64,000 nucleotides of DNA from JL08 sp963765555 (GCA_963765555.1 CAVXWX010000006.1:109987-173986), one strand, 5' to 3'. Positions 1-9,448 are shown, counted from the first letter of the stretch. Numbers and translations: made by a program. The notes: generated by a model from the letters alone, not told the origin.

Positions 1-194
1 AGCGGCCCGAACAGGAATTGCATGATGGCGAACACCGTCGACAGGATACCGCCCCACAGCGCGGCATTGGCCAGCGATCCGCCCTGCACCTCGACAATCA
101 GGTCGGGCATCACCGGCATGATCAGGCCGATCCCCATCGCATCCAGCATCACGGTGATCAGGATAAAGATCAGGGCAGGGCGGTGGACGTTCAC
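1..194 (-). CDS. MFS transporter, TetA/TCR-like, N-terminus only
   Basis: This is the N-terminal part of a drug/metabolite efflux protein of the major facilitator superfamily; the rest lies outside the window. About 64 residues are visible from a GTG start. They begin with a hydrophobic helix carrying LDAMGIGLIMPVMPDL, typical of helix 1 and the following loop in tetracycline-resistance-type antiporters, followed by a second helix (GGILSTVFAIMQFLFGP). It is the last visible gene of the leftward pca string and starts 27 bases after the pcaB stop, so it may export or import an aromatic compound. That substrate is inference. The start is chosen because it directly precedes helix 1. Confidence 0.72.
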   Translation of the reverse strand, partial: MNVHRPALIFILITVMLDAMGIGLIMPVMPDLIVEVQGGSLANAALWGGILSTVFAIMQFLFGP

Positions 195-220
195 GGCCCG
201 CCTACCCCCGCCGCGCCGGG

Positions 221-1559
221 CTATGCATCCTGCACCACTGCCCTGACGCGCGCGGCAAAGGCCAGCGCCTCCTCTGGCGCGGTGCCAAGCTGTTGGTCGG
301 GATCAAACAGCGCGCCATCCAGTTCGGGATAGGCGGCCAGTGCGGCGGTTTTCAAATCACCACCGCCGGTGATCACCTGTTTGCACAGCGCTTTCGTTTC
401 CGTCTGCGCCTGTGGCCGCGGCATTCTCTGCGCCAGCGCAAACGACAGGGTTTCCGCAAAGATCAGCCCCGCACCGCTGTCCAGATTGGCCCGCATCCGC
501 GCCGGATCAGGGCGCAGCCCGCCCGCAATGGCCACGCCGTGGTGCAGCGCGGCGGCCCCGCCCAGAACCAGCTGCGGCAGGGCCATCCATTCGCTGATCC
601 ATGCGGCCCCGTCACGCTGGAACCGGTGAACGCCCGCGCCATGCAACACCGCATTGGCCCCGTTGACCTGCGCCAGCAGCGCCACAATGGCCGACGCGGC
701 AACAGGGTTCTGTTTCTGCGGCATCGTCGAAGACGCGCCCGCCGCCTCCAGCACCAGTTCGCCGGTTTCGCTTTGGACAGACGCAATCACATCCTCGGCC
801 ATTTTGGCCAGTGCCACCGTCACCCGCGTGATCCAGCCGCTGATGGCCAGAACCGGCGTGCGATCCGTGTGCCAACTGCGCCCCGGATCGGACAGGCCCA
901 GCGCCTCTGCCAGCGCCGCGCGTTGCTGCGGTGCACTGGCCCCAAGCGCCGAAGCCGTTCCCGCCGCGCCGGACAGCGACACAACCAGCGCCGTATCGCG
1001 CAGCGCGGGCAAGTCTTCCAGCAGGCCCAGCAGCGGTGCACCCCATGATGCCGCCACCGCGCCGAAACTGGTCGGGGTCGCGTGCTGGCCCCACGTGCGC
1101 GCGGCCATCACCGTGCGCGCATGATCCTGCGCCAGCCCCGCCAGCGCGCCCAGCACGGCGCGCATATCCTGTTCCAGCAACACCAGAACCTGCCGCAGCC
1201 GCAACATCAGCGCGCTGTCCATGATATCCTGCGATGTGGCCCCCCAATGCACATATTGCGCGTGTTCGGGGGCTTTCATTTCAGTGCGGAACGCCGCCAC
1301 CAGTGCCGGAACCGGCACCCCGTTCTGCGCTGTTTCCTGCGCCAGTGCCGCCGGATCAATCTGCGCCTCAAGGCTGGCGCGGTGGATCGCGGCGGCACTG
1401 ATTTCGGGGATCAGGCCCGCCTGTCCCTGCACCTTGGCCAGCGCCCCTTCGACCAAGCAGCATCGCGCGGATCGCGGCGCTGTCGGAAAACAGGCGCTTG
1501 ACCTCGCCCGTGGGGAAAAGCCCGCCATATAACGGGCTGTCAAACAGCGATCCTGTCAT
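221..1559 (-). CDS. pcaB: 3-carboxy-cis,cis-muconate cycloisomerase (one frameshift)
   Basis: The enzyme cyclises 3-carboxymuconate to 4-carboxymuconolactone in the protocatechuate branch of the beta-ketoadipate pathway (cytoplasm). The superfamily signature ASSTMPQKQNP, the fumarase/aspartase loop, lies near residue 280, and HWGATSQDIMDSA near residue 110 is the second conserved region. The N-terminus (MTGSLFDSPLYGGLFPTGEV) is in another frame from position 1559; one extra base near 1453 separates it from the body. Removing it gives 445 residues, the usual family length. The start overlaps the stop of the upstream hydrolase by ATGA. The break looks like a sequencing error because both sides are intact. 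Confidence 0.9.
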
Positions 1560-2275
1560 GATGTGCCTTTCGCAATGTCATCCAGCAGCGCGGCCAGACC
1601 GGCAGGGTCGGCAAAGAACGGCGAATGGCTGGTGGCCATCGCATACACATCCTGTTCGGGCCAGCCTGTGGTCATGGTGATCTGGTATTCGGGCGGAATG
1701 GTCCGGTCCTGCGTGCAGCGGATATAGGATTTCGCCACCGATGCAAAACGCGGCCCCAACGTGATCGGCGTGTCCTGCGGCAGCACCGCCTGCGGGCACA
1801 GATGCGCCTTGGCATAGGCCACCACATCCGGCGTGCAATCGTGATAGAACACATCCGCCACCTGATCGGGATCAATGGTGAAACTTTTGCGGTCCTCGGC
1901 CATCACAATCGCGGGCAACAGCGGCTGGCGCGGGGCCGCGCGGCGCATATCGGCCAGCGACAGGCCCGAAACCGGCGCATAGGCGCAGACATAGACCAGC
2001 CGCGCCATCGCCTCGGGCGCGTGTTCGGCGGCGGCGGAAATCGGGTATCCGGCCATCGAATGGCCCACAAGGATCGTGTCGGGCGTGCTGGCTGCCAGAA
2101 TGGCATCGCGGTAGCTGTCCAGCGTCACCTGATCCAGCGGCGTTGTGTCCGCCCCGTGCGCGGGCAGATCAATTGCGGTGGCGTTATGCCCCAGCGCGGC
2201 CAGCGCGGGGATCACATCGCGCCAGCACCATGCGCCGTGGCACGATCCGTGAACCAGCAGAAATTGCGCCATCAT
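1556..2275 (-). CDS. alpha/beta hydrolase, hydroxynitrile-lyase/methylesterase type
   Basis: This is a 239-residue serine hydrolase of the small plant-esterase-like (HNL/methylesterase) alpha/beta family. Visible features are HG at residues 9-10 for the oxyanion hole, the nucleophile elbow GHSMAG with Ser73, and a C-terminal catalytic histidine in ATSHSPFF. It sits between pcaC and pcaB, overlapping both by four bases, so it is translationally coupled to the pathway. The context suggests cleavage of an aromatic ester or lactone feeding the pca route, but the substrate cannot be read from the sequence. PcaD, the enol-lactonase, is a separate neighbouring gene, so this is not its only copy. Confidence 0.85.
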   Translation of the reverse strand: MMAQFLLVHGSCHGAWCWRDVIPALAALGHNATAIDLPAHGADTTPLDQVTLDSYRDAILAASTPDTILVGHSMAGYPISAAAEHAPEAMARLVYVCAYAPVSGLSLADMRRAAPRQPLLPAIVMAEDRKSFTIDPDQVADVFYHDCTPDVVAYAKAHLCPQAVLPQDTPITLGPRFASVAKSYIRCTQDRTIPPEYQITMTTGWPEQDVYAMATSHSPFFADPAGLAALLDDIAKGTS

Positions 2276-2649
2276 GCGTCCCTTGTTTCGGCAAACACCT
2301 GTTTGGCCAGCTTGATGGCGTGGTTGGCCTTGGGCACACCGGCATAAATCGCGACATGCTGGAACGCCTCCATCACATCGCGTTCGGACGCGCCGGTGTT
2401 GGCGCAGGCGCGCACATGCATCGGGATTTCATCAAAATTCCCCGTCGCCGCCAGCAGCGCCAGCGTCAGCATCGACCGTTCGCGCAACGATATCGCATCC
2501 GACGCCCAAACCGTGCCCCACGCGCCTTCGGTGATCAGCGTCTGGAACGGCAGGTCGGCCTCGGTCTTGGCCGTCTCGGCGCGGTCTACATGGGCATTCC
2601 CCAACACTTTGCGGCGGATGTTCATGCCATCCTGATAGCGATCAGACAT
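2272..2649 (-). CDS. pcaC: 4-carboxymuconolactone decarboxylase
   Basis: PcaC decarboxylates 4-carboxymuconolactone to beta-ketoadipate enol-lactone. The 125-residue length matches stand-alone PcaC of the AhpD-like/CMD family. Typical blocks are GAWGTVWASDAISLRERSML in the centre and HVRACANTGASERDVMEA, with the family histidine, followed by the helix YAGVPKANHAI. The gene overlaps pcaD by eight bases upstream and the next hydrolase by four bases downstream, so it belongs to one transcript. Product and substrate are supplied by its neighbours PcaB and PcaD, which makes the assignment firm. Confidence 0.93.
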   Translation of the reverse strand: MSDRYQDGMNIRRKVLGNAHVDRAETAKTEADLPFQTLITEGAWGTVWASDAISLRERSMLTLALLAATGNFDEIPMHVRACANTGASERDVMEAFQHVAIYAGVPKANHAIKLAKQVFAETRDA

Positions 2650-3430
2650 GCCCGACCTTTCGCAGAAAATCTGTCAGAACCTGTGCATATTCAATGGGTT
2701 GTTCCACACATGGCAAATGCCCCGCGCGCCGGATCAGATGAAAACCGGACCCCGGGATCAGATCAACCGTTTCGCGCACCAGATCGGGCGGGGTTGATCC
2801 GTCTTCCGATCCGGCAATGCCCAGCGTCGGCAGGCGCAGGCTGGCCGTGGTGGTGTAGAAATCGGTGCCCGAAATCGCCGCCGAACATCCCATATAGCCC
2901 TGATCGGGCTGCCGCACGAGCATGTTGCGCCACAACTCGAGTTCCGGCGTCTTGCGAAAATCGGCTGAAAACCAGCGTTCCATCACGGCATCGGCCAGCG
3001 CCTCGATCCCGCCGCTTTGCACGGCGGCGATCCGGTCGTCCCACATCGGCGGATTGCCGATTTTGGCGGCTGTGTTCGACAGCACCATGGCGCGGATCAG
3101 GTCCAGCCGTTTGACGGCCAGCCCCTGCGCAATCATGCCGCCAATGCTCAGCCCGACAAACACACAGTTCTTCACCTCCAGATGATCCAGCACCTGTTCG
3201 GCGTCGCGGATCAGCGCCCCCATCGTATAAGGCGCATCGGGGCAGGTCGATAACCCGTGCCCGCGCTTGTCATAGCGGATGATGCGCAATCCGTCCGGCA
3301 ACAGCGGCAGGATCGCATCCCACAACCGCAAATCGGTGCCCAGCGAATTGGCAAACACCACCGGCGCGCCATCGGGATCGCCGTCAACGCGGTAATGCAC
3401 GCGGATATCGTCCAGTTCCAGTATGTGCAT
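2642..3430 (-). CDS. pcaD: 3-oxoadipate enol-lactonase
   Basis: PcaD hydrolyses beta-ketoadipate enol-lactone to beta-ketoadipate. The 262-residue protein is an alpha/beta hydrolase with nucleophile elbow GLSIGG (Ser95), the DKRGHGLS block near residue 54 that is typical of PcaD, and the catalytic histidine in RRAGHLP near the C-terminus. It is encoded immediately before pcaC with an eight-base overlap. Related alpha/beta hydrolases could be confused with it, but the adjoining pcaC and pcaB decide the function. No PcaQ-type regulator gene is seen in this window. Confidence 0.9.
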   Translation of the reverse strand: MHILELDDIRVHYRVDGDPDGAPVVFANSLGTDLRLWDAILPLLPDGLRIIRYDKRGHGLSTCPDAPYTMGALIRDAEQVLDHLEVKNCVFVGLSIGGMIAQGLAVKRLDLIRAMVLSNTAAKIGNPPMWDDRIAAVQSGGIEALADAVMERWFSADFRKTPELELWRNMLVRQPDQGYMGCSAAISGTDFYTTTASLRLPTLGIAGSEDGSTPPDLVRETVDLIPGSGFHLIRRAGHLPCVEQPIEYAQVLTDFLRKVGHV

Positions 3431-3440
3431 GACGCTCCCC

Positions 3441-4634
3441 TTACTCCTGTTTCAATCGCATATGTGCAACGATCTGCCCGTGATCCGACGCCAGTTTGTT
3501 ATACGGCGCTTCGGCGTGGCTGCCATCGGTCAGGTGATCGTTCAGCACACTGAAATATTCCATTTCGCCGATGCTCTTGTCAAAATCGGGCAGGAAATCG
3601 CGTGACATGTAAATCTGGTCGATGCTTTCATAGACCCCGCCAAAGGCCGATGTGTACACCATGTCGCGCAGGGATTTGCGCACAAACATCTTTTCGGCCG
3701 AATGCAGTTTCACCGCCTCGACATCCTCGGTGATCTGTTCGTTTTCTTCTTTGCTGTAGCGGTCATTGGCGGCTTTGGCATCGTGGCGCAGCATCCATGC
3801 GTAATTGCGGAACGGGCGTTCGCCGCTGATAATCTCGGAACTGACCGCATGTTCGCCATCGTTGAAATCGCCCGTCACCATCACCGGATGGCCCGCCTGC
3901 AATTCGCGCAGAATGGCGGCGCGCAACACCCATGCTTCGGCCATACGGCGCAATCCGGCGCGCAGCGCGCCCATTGCCCGCCCGATGGCATCATATTGCG
4001 TCAGGTCCGCTTCGGGCGCGTAATCGGCCCCTGCGGGCGTGATGAATTCGCCCAGTTTCGATTTCAGATGGCAGTTGAACACCGTGATGGTGCGGCCCCG
4101 CACCGGTATCCGCACCTTCAGGATCGGGCGCGACAATCGGGTCAGCGTATACTGCCCCGCATCGCCGCCACCCAGTTCCTGCAACGGAATGACCAAGGGC
4201 ACCGGCAAGTGCTGGATCACCTCGGGCGGGGCGGCAAAGCCAAGCCGCGATATCACCGCCAGACCGGGCCGCCGCTGCCCCGGTTCGCCGTCATTCACGT
4301 TGGGCGCAAAGGCCAGCGCGGCATCGGTATAGGGCGTATAGGCCAGTTTCCGGAAAATCGCCTTCTTGTGGTATCCCTTTGATTTATCGGGGATCGTGGC
4401 GTCGTTGCCTTCGGTGCCCAGCCGGTCGGCCTCGTCCATCACATCGCGCAGCGCCTCTTCCTCGAACACCTCTTGCAGGCACAGGATATCGGCGTTCATT
4501 TTCAACACCTGTTCCGCCATCCAGTCCTTTTTCCACGCGTATTCTTCGGGCGTGTAGGATTGGAACCTGTAATATTCGCGCTCTGGCCCGATCAGGTTCT
4601 TGACGTTGAAACTGGCGATGGTGAAACGGGTCAT
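3441..4634 (-). CDS. endonuclease/exonuclease/phosphatase family protein
   Basis: This is a 397-residue member of the metal-dependent EEP superfamily (DNase I, exonuclease III and sphingomyelinase fold). Visible catalytic elements in order are ASFNVKNL at the N-terminus, CLQEVFEE with the metal-binding Glu, FNCHLKSK in the centre, VTGDFNDGEHA with the Asp-x-Asn pair, and a terminal SDHGQI. No signal peptide or membrane helix is seen, so it is probably cytoplasmic. It lies three bases after the dehydratase stop and 11 bases before pcaD, in the same orientation. The substrate (nucleic acid, phosphodiester or sugar phosphate) cannot be chosen from sequence. Confidence 0.85.
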   Translation of the reverse strand: MTRFTIASFNVKNLIGPEREYYRFQSYTPEEYAWKKDWMAEQVLKMNADILCLQEVFEEEALRDVMDEADRLGTEGNDATIPDKSKGYHKKAIFRKLAYTPYTDAALAFAPNVNDGEPGQRRPGLAVISRLGFAAPPEVIQHLPVPLVIPLQELGGGDAGQYTLTRLSRPILKVRIPVRGRTITVFNCHLKSKLGEFITPAGADYAPEADLTQYDAIGRAMGALRAGLRRMAEAWVLRAAILRELQAGHPVMVTGDFNDGEHAVSSEIISGERPFRNYAWMLRHDAKAANDRYSKEENEQITEDVEAVKLHSAEKMFVRKSLRDMVYTSAFGGVYESIDQIYMSRDFLPDFDKSIGEMEYFSVLNDHLTDGSHAEAPYNKLASDHGQIVAHMRLKQE

Positions 4635-4637
4635 CGG

Positions 4638-5612
4638 CTAGGTTCCGAACCGGTCAAGCGCCGCGCGAAATACATCGGCATCCACGTTGCCGCCCGATGC
4701 CGTGGCGATCACCGCATCGCCTTCGCTTTGCTCGGGATGGAACAGCGCCGCCGCCAGCGCCACGGCGCCACCGGGTTCCACCACGATCTTGAGCCGCGAA
4801 AACGCCAGCACCATGGCCTGCAACGCCTGATCCTCGCTCACAACCACACCGGACCCGCACAGGCGCTGCATGATCGGAAAGGTCAGTTGCCCGGGCGCGG
4901 GGGTGATGATCGCATCGCACAGTGACCCCGATGTGCGGGTGTTGCGTTCGATCCCGCCCGAAGCCAGCGAACGCGCCACATCGTCAAACCCTTCGGGTTC
5001 GACGGGGCGGGGGCGCAAACCGGGCGCGTTTGCTTCCAGCGCCAGTGCGATGCCCGACAGAAACCCGCCGCCACCGCAACACACCAGAACATCGGCGGCC
5101 TCGACACCTTCGGCGCGGGCCTGTTCGGCAATTTCCAATCCTGTCGTGCCTTGCCCCGCAATCACCAGCGGTTCGTCAAACGGCTTGATCAGGGTCAACC
5201 CGCGCTCGGCCGACAGCGCGTCGCCAATGGCGTCGCGGTCTTCGGTGGCGCGGTCATACAGCACCACTTCGGCCCCCAGCGCGGCGGTGTTGTCGATCTT
5301 CATCTTGGGCGCGTCGGCGGGCATGATGATCACCGCGCTGGTCCCATGCGCGCGCGCCGCCATCGCCACACCTTGGGCATGGTTGCCGCTGGAAAAGGCA
5401 ATCACGCCTTTCGCGCGGGTTTCAGGCTCCAGCGCCGACACCGCCGACCACGCCCCGCGAAATTTGAAGCTGCCGGTGTGTTGCAGGCATTCGGCCTTCA
5501 CAAACACGCGCCGGCCCGCGATCTCGTCCAGAAACGGCGAAGACAGCAGCGGTGTGCGCCGTGCATGGCCCGCAAGCCGCGCGGCGGCGGCATTGATCAT
5601 GTCGATATTCAT
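4638..5612 (-). CDS. PLP-dependent threonine/serine dehydratase
   Basis: This fold-type II PLP enzyme deaminates L-threonine or L-serine to the 2-oxo acid, or racemises serine in some relatives. The Schiff-base lysine lies in TGSFKFRGA, the substrate/cofactor loop is SSGNHAQGVA, and the phosphate-cupping glycine loop is CCGGGGFLSG. No C-terminal ACT regulatory domain is present, so it is the short catabolic type. I chose the ATG at 5612 because it overlaps the upstream stop as ATGA and has an AGGAG box seven bases before it. A longer reading from 5630 is possible but less likely. Confidence 0.88.
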   Translation of the reverse strand: MNIDMINAAAARLAGHARRTPLLSSPFLDEIAGRRVFVKAECLQHTGSFKFRGAWSAVSALEPETRAKGVIAFSSGNHAQGVAMAARAHGTSAVIIMPADAPKMKIDNTAALGAEVVLYDRATEDRDAIGDALSAERGLTLIKPFDEPLVIAGQGTTGLEIAEQARAEGVEAADVLVCCGGGGFLSGIALALEANAPGLRPRPVEPEGFDDVARSLASGGIERNTRTSGSLCDAIITPAPGQLTFPIMQRLCGSGVVVSEDQALQAMVLAFSRLKIVVEPGGAVALAAALFHPEQSEGDAVIATASGGNVDADVFRAALDRFGT

Positions 5613-6442
5613 GTCAGCTCCTGTAACCATGTGCGCAAGGCCAGCACCGCCTCGGGTTCGTCCAGAAACGGAATATGCGCGCGGTCCGGCACCTCGGCGA
5701 CGATCATGTCGGGGCGGCGGCGCACCATTTCGGCCAGTGTTTCAGGCGACAGCAGATCGGAATTTGCGCCGCGGATGCAGCACAGCGGCTTGCCCGCCAG
5801 CGCATCGAACAACGGCCACAGATCAGGGGCAGGGGTGGCCCCCGCCGCCTCGACCGCGTCGCGCAGGTGCGGATCATAGTTGATCTTCAGCCCCTCGGGC
5901 GTTTCCACGTACAGCTTTTTCACCTCGTCCAGCCAGCGCGCGGGCGGCACATTGGCAAAGCCTTTCATATAGGCCGGACGCTCGGCGGCGGCCTGTTCAT
6001 GGGTTTTCCATTTCGGGTTGCGCCCCAGATAGCCCATGATGTTGGTCAGGCCCGCAGGGTCCAGCTCCGGCCCGATATCGTTCAGCGCAACGGCGCTGAT
6101 CCGGTCGGGCGCACCGGCGGCCAGACCCAGCGCAATCAGCCCCCCGCGCGAGGTGCCCAATATCGCGGCGCGCGCCAGCCCCAGATGATCCATCAGCGCC
6201 AGCACATCGCCCGCTTCGGTCGGGATGCTGTAGGTCGTCCAGTCCTGCGCCCAGTCCGATTGCCCGCGCCCGCGATAATCCAGCTTGATCAGGCGGGCAT
6301 CGTGCAGATGCGGCGTGACATAATCGAAATCGCTGCTGTTGCGGGTCAGCCCCGACAGGCACAGGATCGCGGGGCCGCTGCCTGCGCCGGTATCGGTGTA
6401 ATGCAGCGACAGCCCGTCGGCGGTTTTGAACGTCGCCATCAC
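5609..6442 (-). CDS. alpha/beta hydrolase
   Basis: This is a 277-residue alpha/beta hydrolase. It shows the strand-turn block CLSGLTRNSSDF after strand 3, DYRGRGQSD, the nucleophile elbow GTSRGG with Ser98, and a C-terminal catalytic histidine in RAHIPFLDEPE. The GxSRGG elbow and the DYRGRG block resemble broad-specificity esterases and C-C hydrolases of catabolic operons. It overlaps the dehalogenase-like gene upstream and the dehydratase downstream by ATGA, so it is translationally coupled to both. The substrate is unknown. Confidence 0.85.
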   Translation of the reverse strand: MMATFKTADGLSLHYTDTGAGSGPAILCLSGLTRNSSDFDYVTPHLHDARLIKLDYRGRGQSDWAQDWTTYSIPTEAGDVLALMDHLGLARAAILGTSRGGLIALGLAAGAPDRISAVALNDIGPELDPAGLTNIMGYLGRNPKWKTHEQAAAERPAYMKGFANVPPARWLDEVKKLYVETPEGLKINYDPHLRDAVEAAGATPAPDLWPLFDALAGKPLCCIRGANSDLLSPETLAEMVRRRPDMIVAEVPDRAHIPFLDEPEAVLALRTWLQELT

Positions 6443-7127
6443 ACACCTGCCAGCGCGGGAATCGACACCAGATCGCGCAAGCTATGTTTGGGCCGCCACG
6501 GCAAACGGTCCACCGGATCGCCCGCGCGGTTCGACCCACACGGTTTCAAACCCGTAGCCGCTGGCCCCTGCCGCATCCCACCCGTTCGAGGACACGAACA
6601 ACACCTCATCCTTGGCGCAGCCGAACCGCTGCCCGACCAGATCATAGACCGCCGCGGCAGGTTTGAAGATGCCGACACTTTCGACCGACAGTACATCGTC
6701 GAGCAAATCCCCGATCCCCGCTGACGCAACCGCGCCCTGCAACATATCGGGCGATCCGTTCGACAGGATCGCGGTGTTCAGCCCCGCCTGTTTCAGTGCG
6801 CGACAACATGGCGGGCACTTCCGGATAGGCCTGCAATTCCCAATAAAGCGCCAGCAACCGTTCGCGCAAAGCCGCATTGCCATCCAGCCCCGTCGCCTCA
6901 AGCGCCCAATCCAGACCGTCCTGCGTGACCGCCCAGAAATCGGTATGCGCGCCGGTGATCGCGCGCAGCCACGTGTATTGCAACTGTTTCAGCCGCCACG
7001 CTTCGGCCAGCGCAGGCCAGCGTTGCGCCAGATCGCCGGCATCCGGTTCGCCCGCCGCCACACGGGCGGCGGCGGCGACATCAAACAGGGTGCCGTAAGC
7101 ATCGAAAATACAGGTGGTGATGGGCAT
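6439..7127 (-). CDS. haloacid dehalogenase type II-like hydrolase (two frameshifts)
   Basis: This HAD-superfamily enzyme resembles (S)-2-haloacid dehalogenases, which use an aspartate nucleophile to replace a halogen with hydroxyl. The nucleophile is in FDAYGTLFD (Asp9). Further blocks are ILSNGSPDML (motif II), SVGIFKPA (motif III lysine) and FVSSNGWDAAGA (motif IV). The reading frame breaks near 6800 and near 6535, each fixed by deleting one base, which yields 228 residues ending RPKHSLRDL...IPALAGV, the normal family length. It is the first gene of the leftward operon. Dehalogenation is the family activity; the native substrate is not known. Confidence 0.83.
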
Positions 7128-7317
7128 TCAAATCCTCCGCGTTGGGGCGCAGACTGACACGGGCAGGGCAGGGGGAAAAGGGGCTATTCGCAACCGGCCC
7201 CGTCGCGCGGCACCGGGGCCGGTTTGCATCCCGTGGCATGGCTTGTTACGCTGGTGCCATCAACGCCGCGCGCATGCGCCGCATAACCGAAAAATCAAAC
7301 CAGATTGGACGACACTT

Positions 7318-7746
7318 ATGACCGAAGTCAAAGCGGGTGACACCGTACAAATCCACTATACCGGAACCCTGCTGGACGGCAGCGTGTTCGACAGCAGCCA
7401 AGGCCGCGACCCGCTGGAATTCGAGGTCGGCTCCGGCATGATCATTCCGGGGCTTGATACCGCATTGCCCGGCATGGCCGTGGGCGACAAGAAATCCGTC
7501 AACGTGCCCTGCGCCGAGGCCTACGGCCCCGTGAAACCCGAAATGCAGCAAGGCGTGCCACGCGCGGGCATCCCCGCCGATATCCCGCTTGAGGTGGGCA
7601 CGACATTGCAGATGCAAACCCCCGACGGACAGGCGATGCCGGTTGTCGTGGTCAACGTCACCGAAGACGAAGTGATGCTGGACGCCAACCACCCGCTGGC
7701 GGGCAAGGACCTGACATTCGACATCGAACTGGTGGCGATTGCGTAA
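7318..7746 (+). CDS. FKBP-type peptidyl-prolyl isomerase, SlyD-like
   Basis: This 142-residue protein is a prolyl cis-trans isomerase and folding helper of the FKBP/SlyD class. It starts with KAGDTVQIHYTGTLLDG and has FDSSQGRDPLEFEVGSG, the FKBP core. The insert-in-flap region with TPDGQAMPVVVV follows in the middle, and the protein ends with DLTFDIELVAIA. The histidine-rich metal-binding tail of E. coli SlyD is absent. No signal peptide is seen, so it is cytoplasmic. It is transcribed divergently from the dehalogenase-like gene across a 190-base promoter region. The ATG at 7318 directly precedes the conserved domain start. Confidence 0.9.
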   Translation: MTEVKAGDTVQIHYTGTLLDGSVFDSSQGRDPLEFEVGSGMIIPGLDTALPGMAVGDKKSVNVPCAEAYGPVKPEMQQGVPRAGIPADIPLEVGTTLQMQTPDGQAMPVVVVNVTEDEVMLDANHPLAGKDLTFDIELVAIA

Positions 7747-7759
7747 GCGGCCCTAAATG

Positions 7760-7794
7760 ATCCCCGCCGGTCGTAGGATGCGACGGGCGGGGAT
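7760..7794 (+). terminator. hairpin behind the FKBP gene
   Basis: A nine-base-pair perfect stem (ATCCCCGCC with GGCGGGGAT) begins 13 bases after the isomerase stop. No clear T run follows, so termination is likely but not certain; it may instead only stabilise the 3' end. Confidence 0.45.
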
Positions 7795-7972
7795 GGTGCG
7801 CCGGGGGAAGAGCGACGCCCATGAACTGTGCCGTTGCGCGGTGTAACCGCTGCATACAACCGGAACTCAGACCGCAGGTGCTGGCGGCTAATTTCGAATT
7901 GTTTGCCTTGAACTGTGACAGGCGGCCAACGTTCCAACGGTGCCTGTAAGATCAAACCAAAAGCGAAACAGG

Positions 7973-9066
7973 TTACTTTTTGAGGTGCGGAGCGATGCTA
8001 TCACCGAATTTGCGTTTGTCTTCGTCAATCACCTGAAACTGGTCATGGGTAACGCGATGGCCCCTTGCCCCCCAGTTTAACTTTTCGATTCCGACATTGA
8101 ACAATGTCCCGTCGAAACCTTGGAAAATGCGCCCGCCTCCTTTTGCACGGTTCATCGCATCGATACTGTTGTCTCTTATTCCAAACGCGGCGAAAAATTG
8201 CTTTTGCACAAAAATGCCGTTCGCCCGGGTGGCGCAAACCAACTCGTAACCCTTGGCTTTACCCAACTCTATCAACGCACGAAGTGAACATCCGTGGTTA
8301 AGCTCAAGATCCTTGACTTGGGCAAAGATGACATCATTCGGAATGTTCGGGTTGTATTCAATAATCACGACCTTGGGGGCATACGTGGTCAGGCTTTCCC
8401 AAACGTGGTAATCGTTGCCATCGATATCTATCGAAAGCAGATCGAAAGTGATCGGGATTTTTGTGCTGGCCAAGATGGAATCCAATGAATTCGGGCCGGC
8501 ATCAAAACCTACAATTCGGTTGAGGCAAATGGCTTTCGGAGTTTCGCCATAGGTCTTTTGCAGGTCCTTGAATTTCTCGCTGCTTCCTTCGATCAGGACT
8601 CCGTTCCAGCCTTTGTTCTGAACAGATCAAATGTGTTCGAAAATTTCTTTCCGTCCCAAGCACCAAATTCGACGCACCATTTTTCCTCATCCAGTTCGAT
8701 AACACGGAACACTTCGGCAAGAATTCCATCCTCGCCGAATTGGGATGTGACATTGCTTCCCTTACGGTTAAGCCAGCAGCTACGGCGGTTTCTTCTGTCG
8801 TCGCGCACAAGCTCCAGCAGAGGGCGCGCGGCTTTGGGTTTAGCGGACAATGCACTTGCATCAAATCGGTCTGTGTCAGGCGTCGCTCCGGCTGCGTTTT
8901 GGCCGCCCGCAGGGGCAACGTCATCCGTATCAATCCAAACCCAGATTTTGCCTGAATTGTCCTTTTCGCCCTCTAAATGGCCATTTCTCCATCGGCTTCC
9001 GACACTGCTGGGTTGGATATTCAGATAGTGCGAGGCGTCTTTTAAAGTCATTCGCGTTTTAGGCAT
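7973..9066 (-). CDS. HTH domain fused to FkbM-like methyltransferase (one frameshift)
   Basis: Residues 1-50 read as an excisionase/MerR-like helix-turn-helix (TLKDASHYLNIQPSSVGSRW, then a basic wing with KIWVWID). After a variable linker comes an FkbM/SAM-methyltransferase-like domain: SQFGEDGILAEVF, VEFGAWDGKKFSNTF (SAM loop), GWNGVLIEGS and LLSIDIDGNDYHVWESL, ending EKLNWGARGH. The frame breaks near 8620, where restoring one missing base joins both parts into 364 residues. Its lower GC and odd codon use against the flanking genes suggest transfer. FkbM-like domains in this class are often linked to surface polysaccharide loci. The partner here is unknown and the HTH fusion is unusual. Confidence 0.68.
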
Positions 9067-9448
9067 TTAGGTACTTTCTAAACCGATGTTTGATTTTCAT
9101 CCCGAGGTGTTTTTTCGCAGGGCTTTGCCAGACAAAAGGTAACAAGCCTGCGAAGTGTTGAACACTTTAAACTTTTGGGCAGACAGGCAGACGGAACAGG
9201 CCGTCTTTTGTCCGCGTCAGACGCGCAGGAAGACCAGGGCCATCACATCTGGAAGTACCGTTCGAAAACGGGCGGTGCCTGCACTTGCCATATCGGGCCC
9301 GTGATACGGAAAAAAGCGTCACAAGACATTGTTGCGCACAAACGGTTAATCGACCGCATGCGCAATAAAACTTGATGATCCCAAATCCGTGCGGCACACT
9401 GAAACACTTGATAAGTCCGGCCCTTGTGGGCCTTTCTTAGGGGTCAAC
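9067..9448. other. non-coding spacer between divergent genes
   Basis: This 382-base stretch separates the leftward FkbM gene from the rightward GNAT gene and must hold both promoters. I see no convincing reading frame, repeat or RNA in it. Its right end contains the AGGGG ribosome binding site of the acetyltransferase. Confidence 0.5.
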
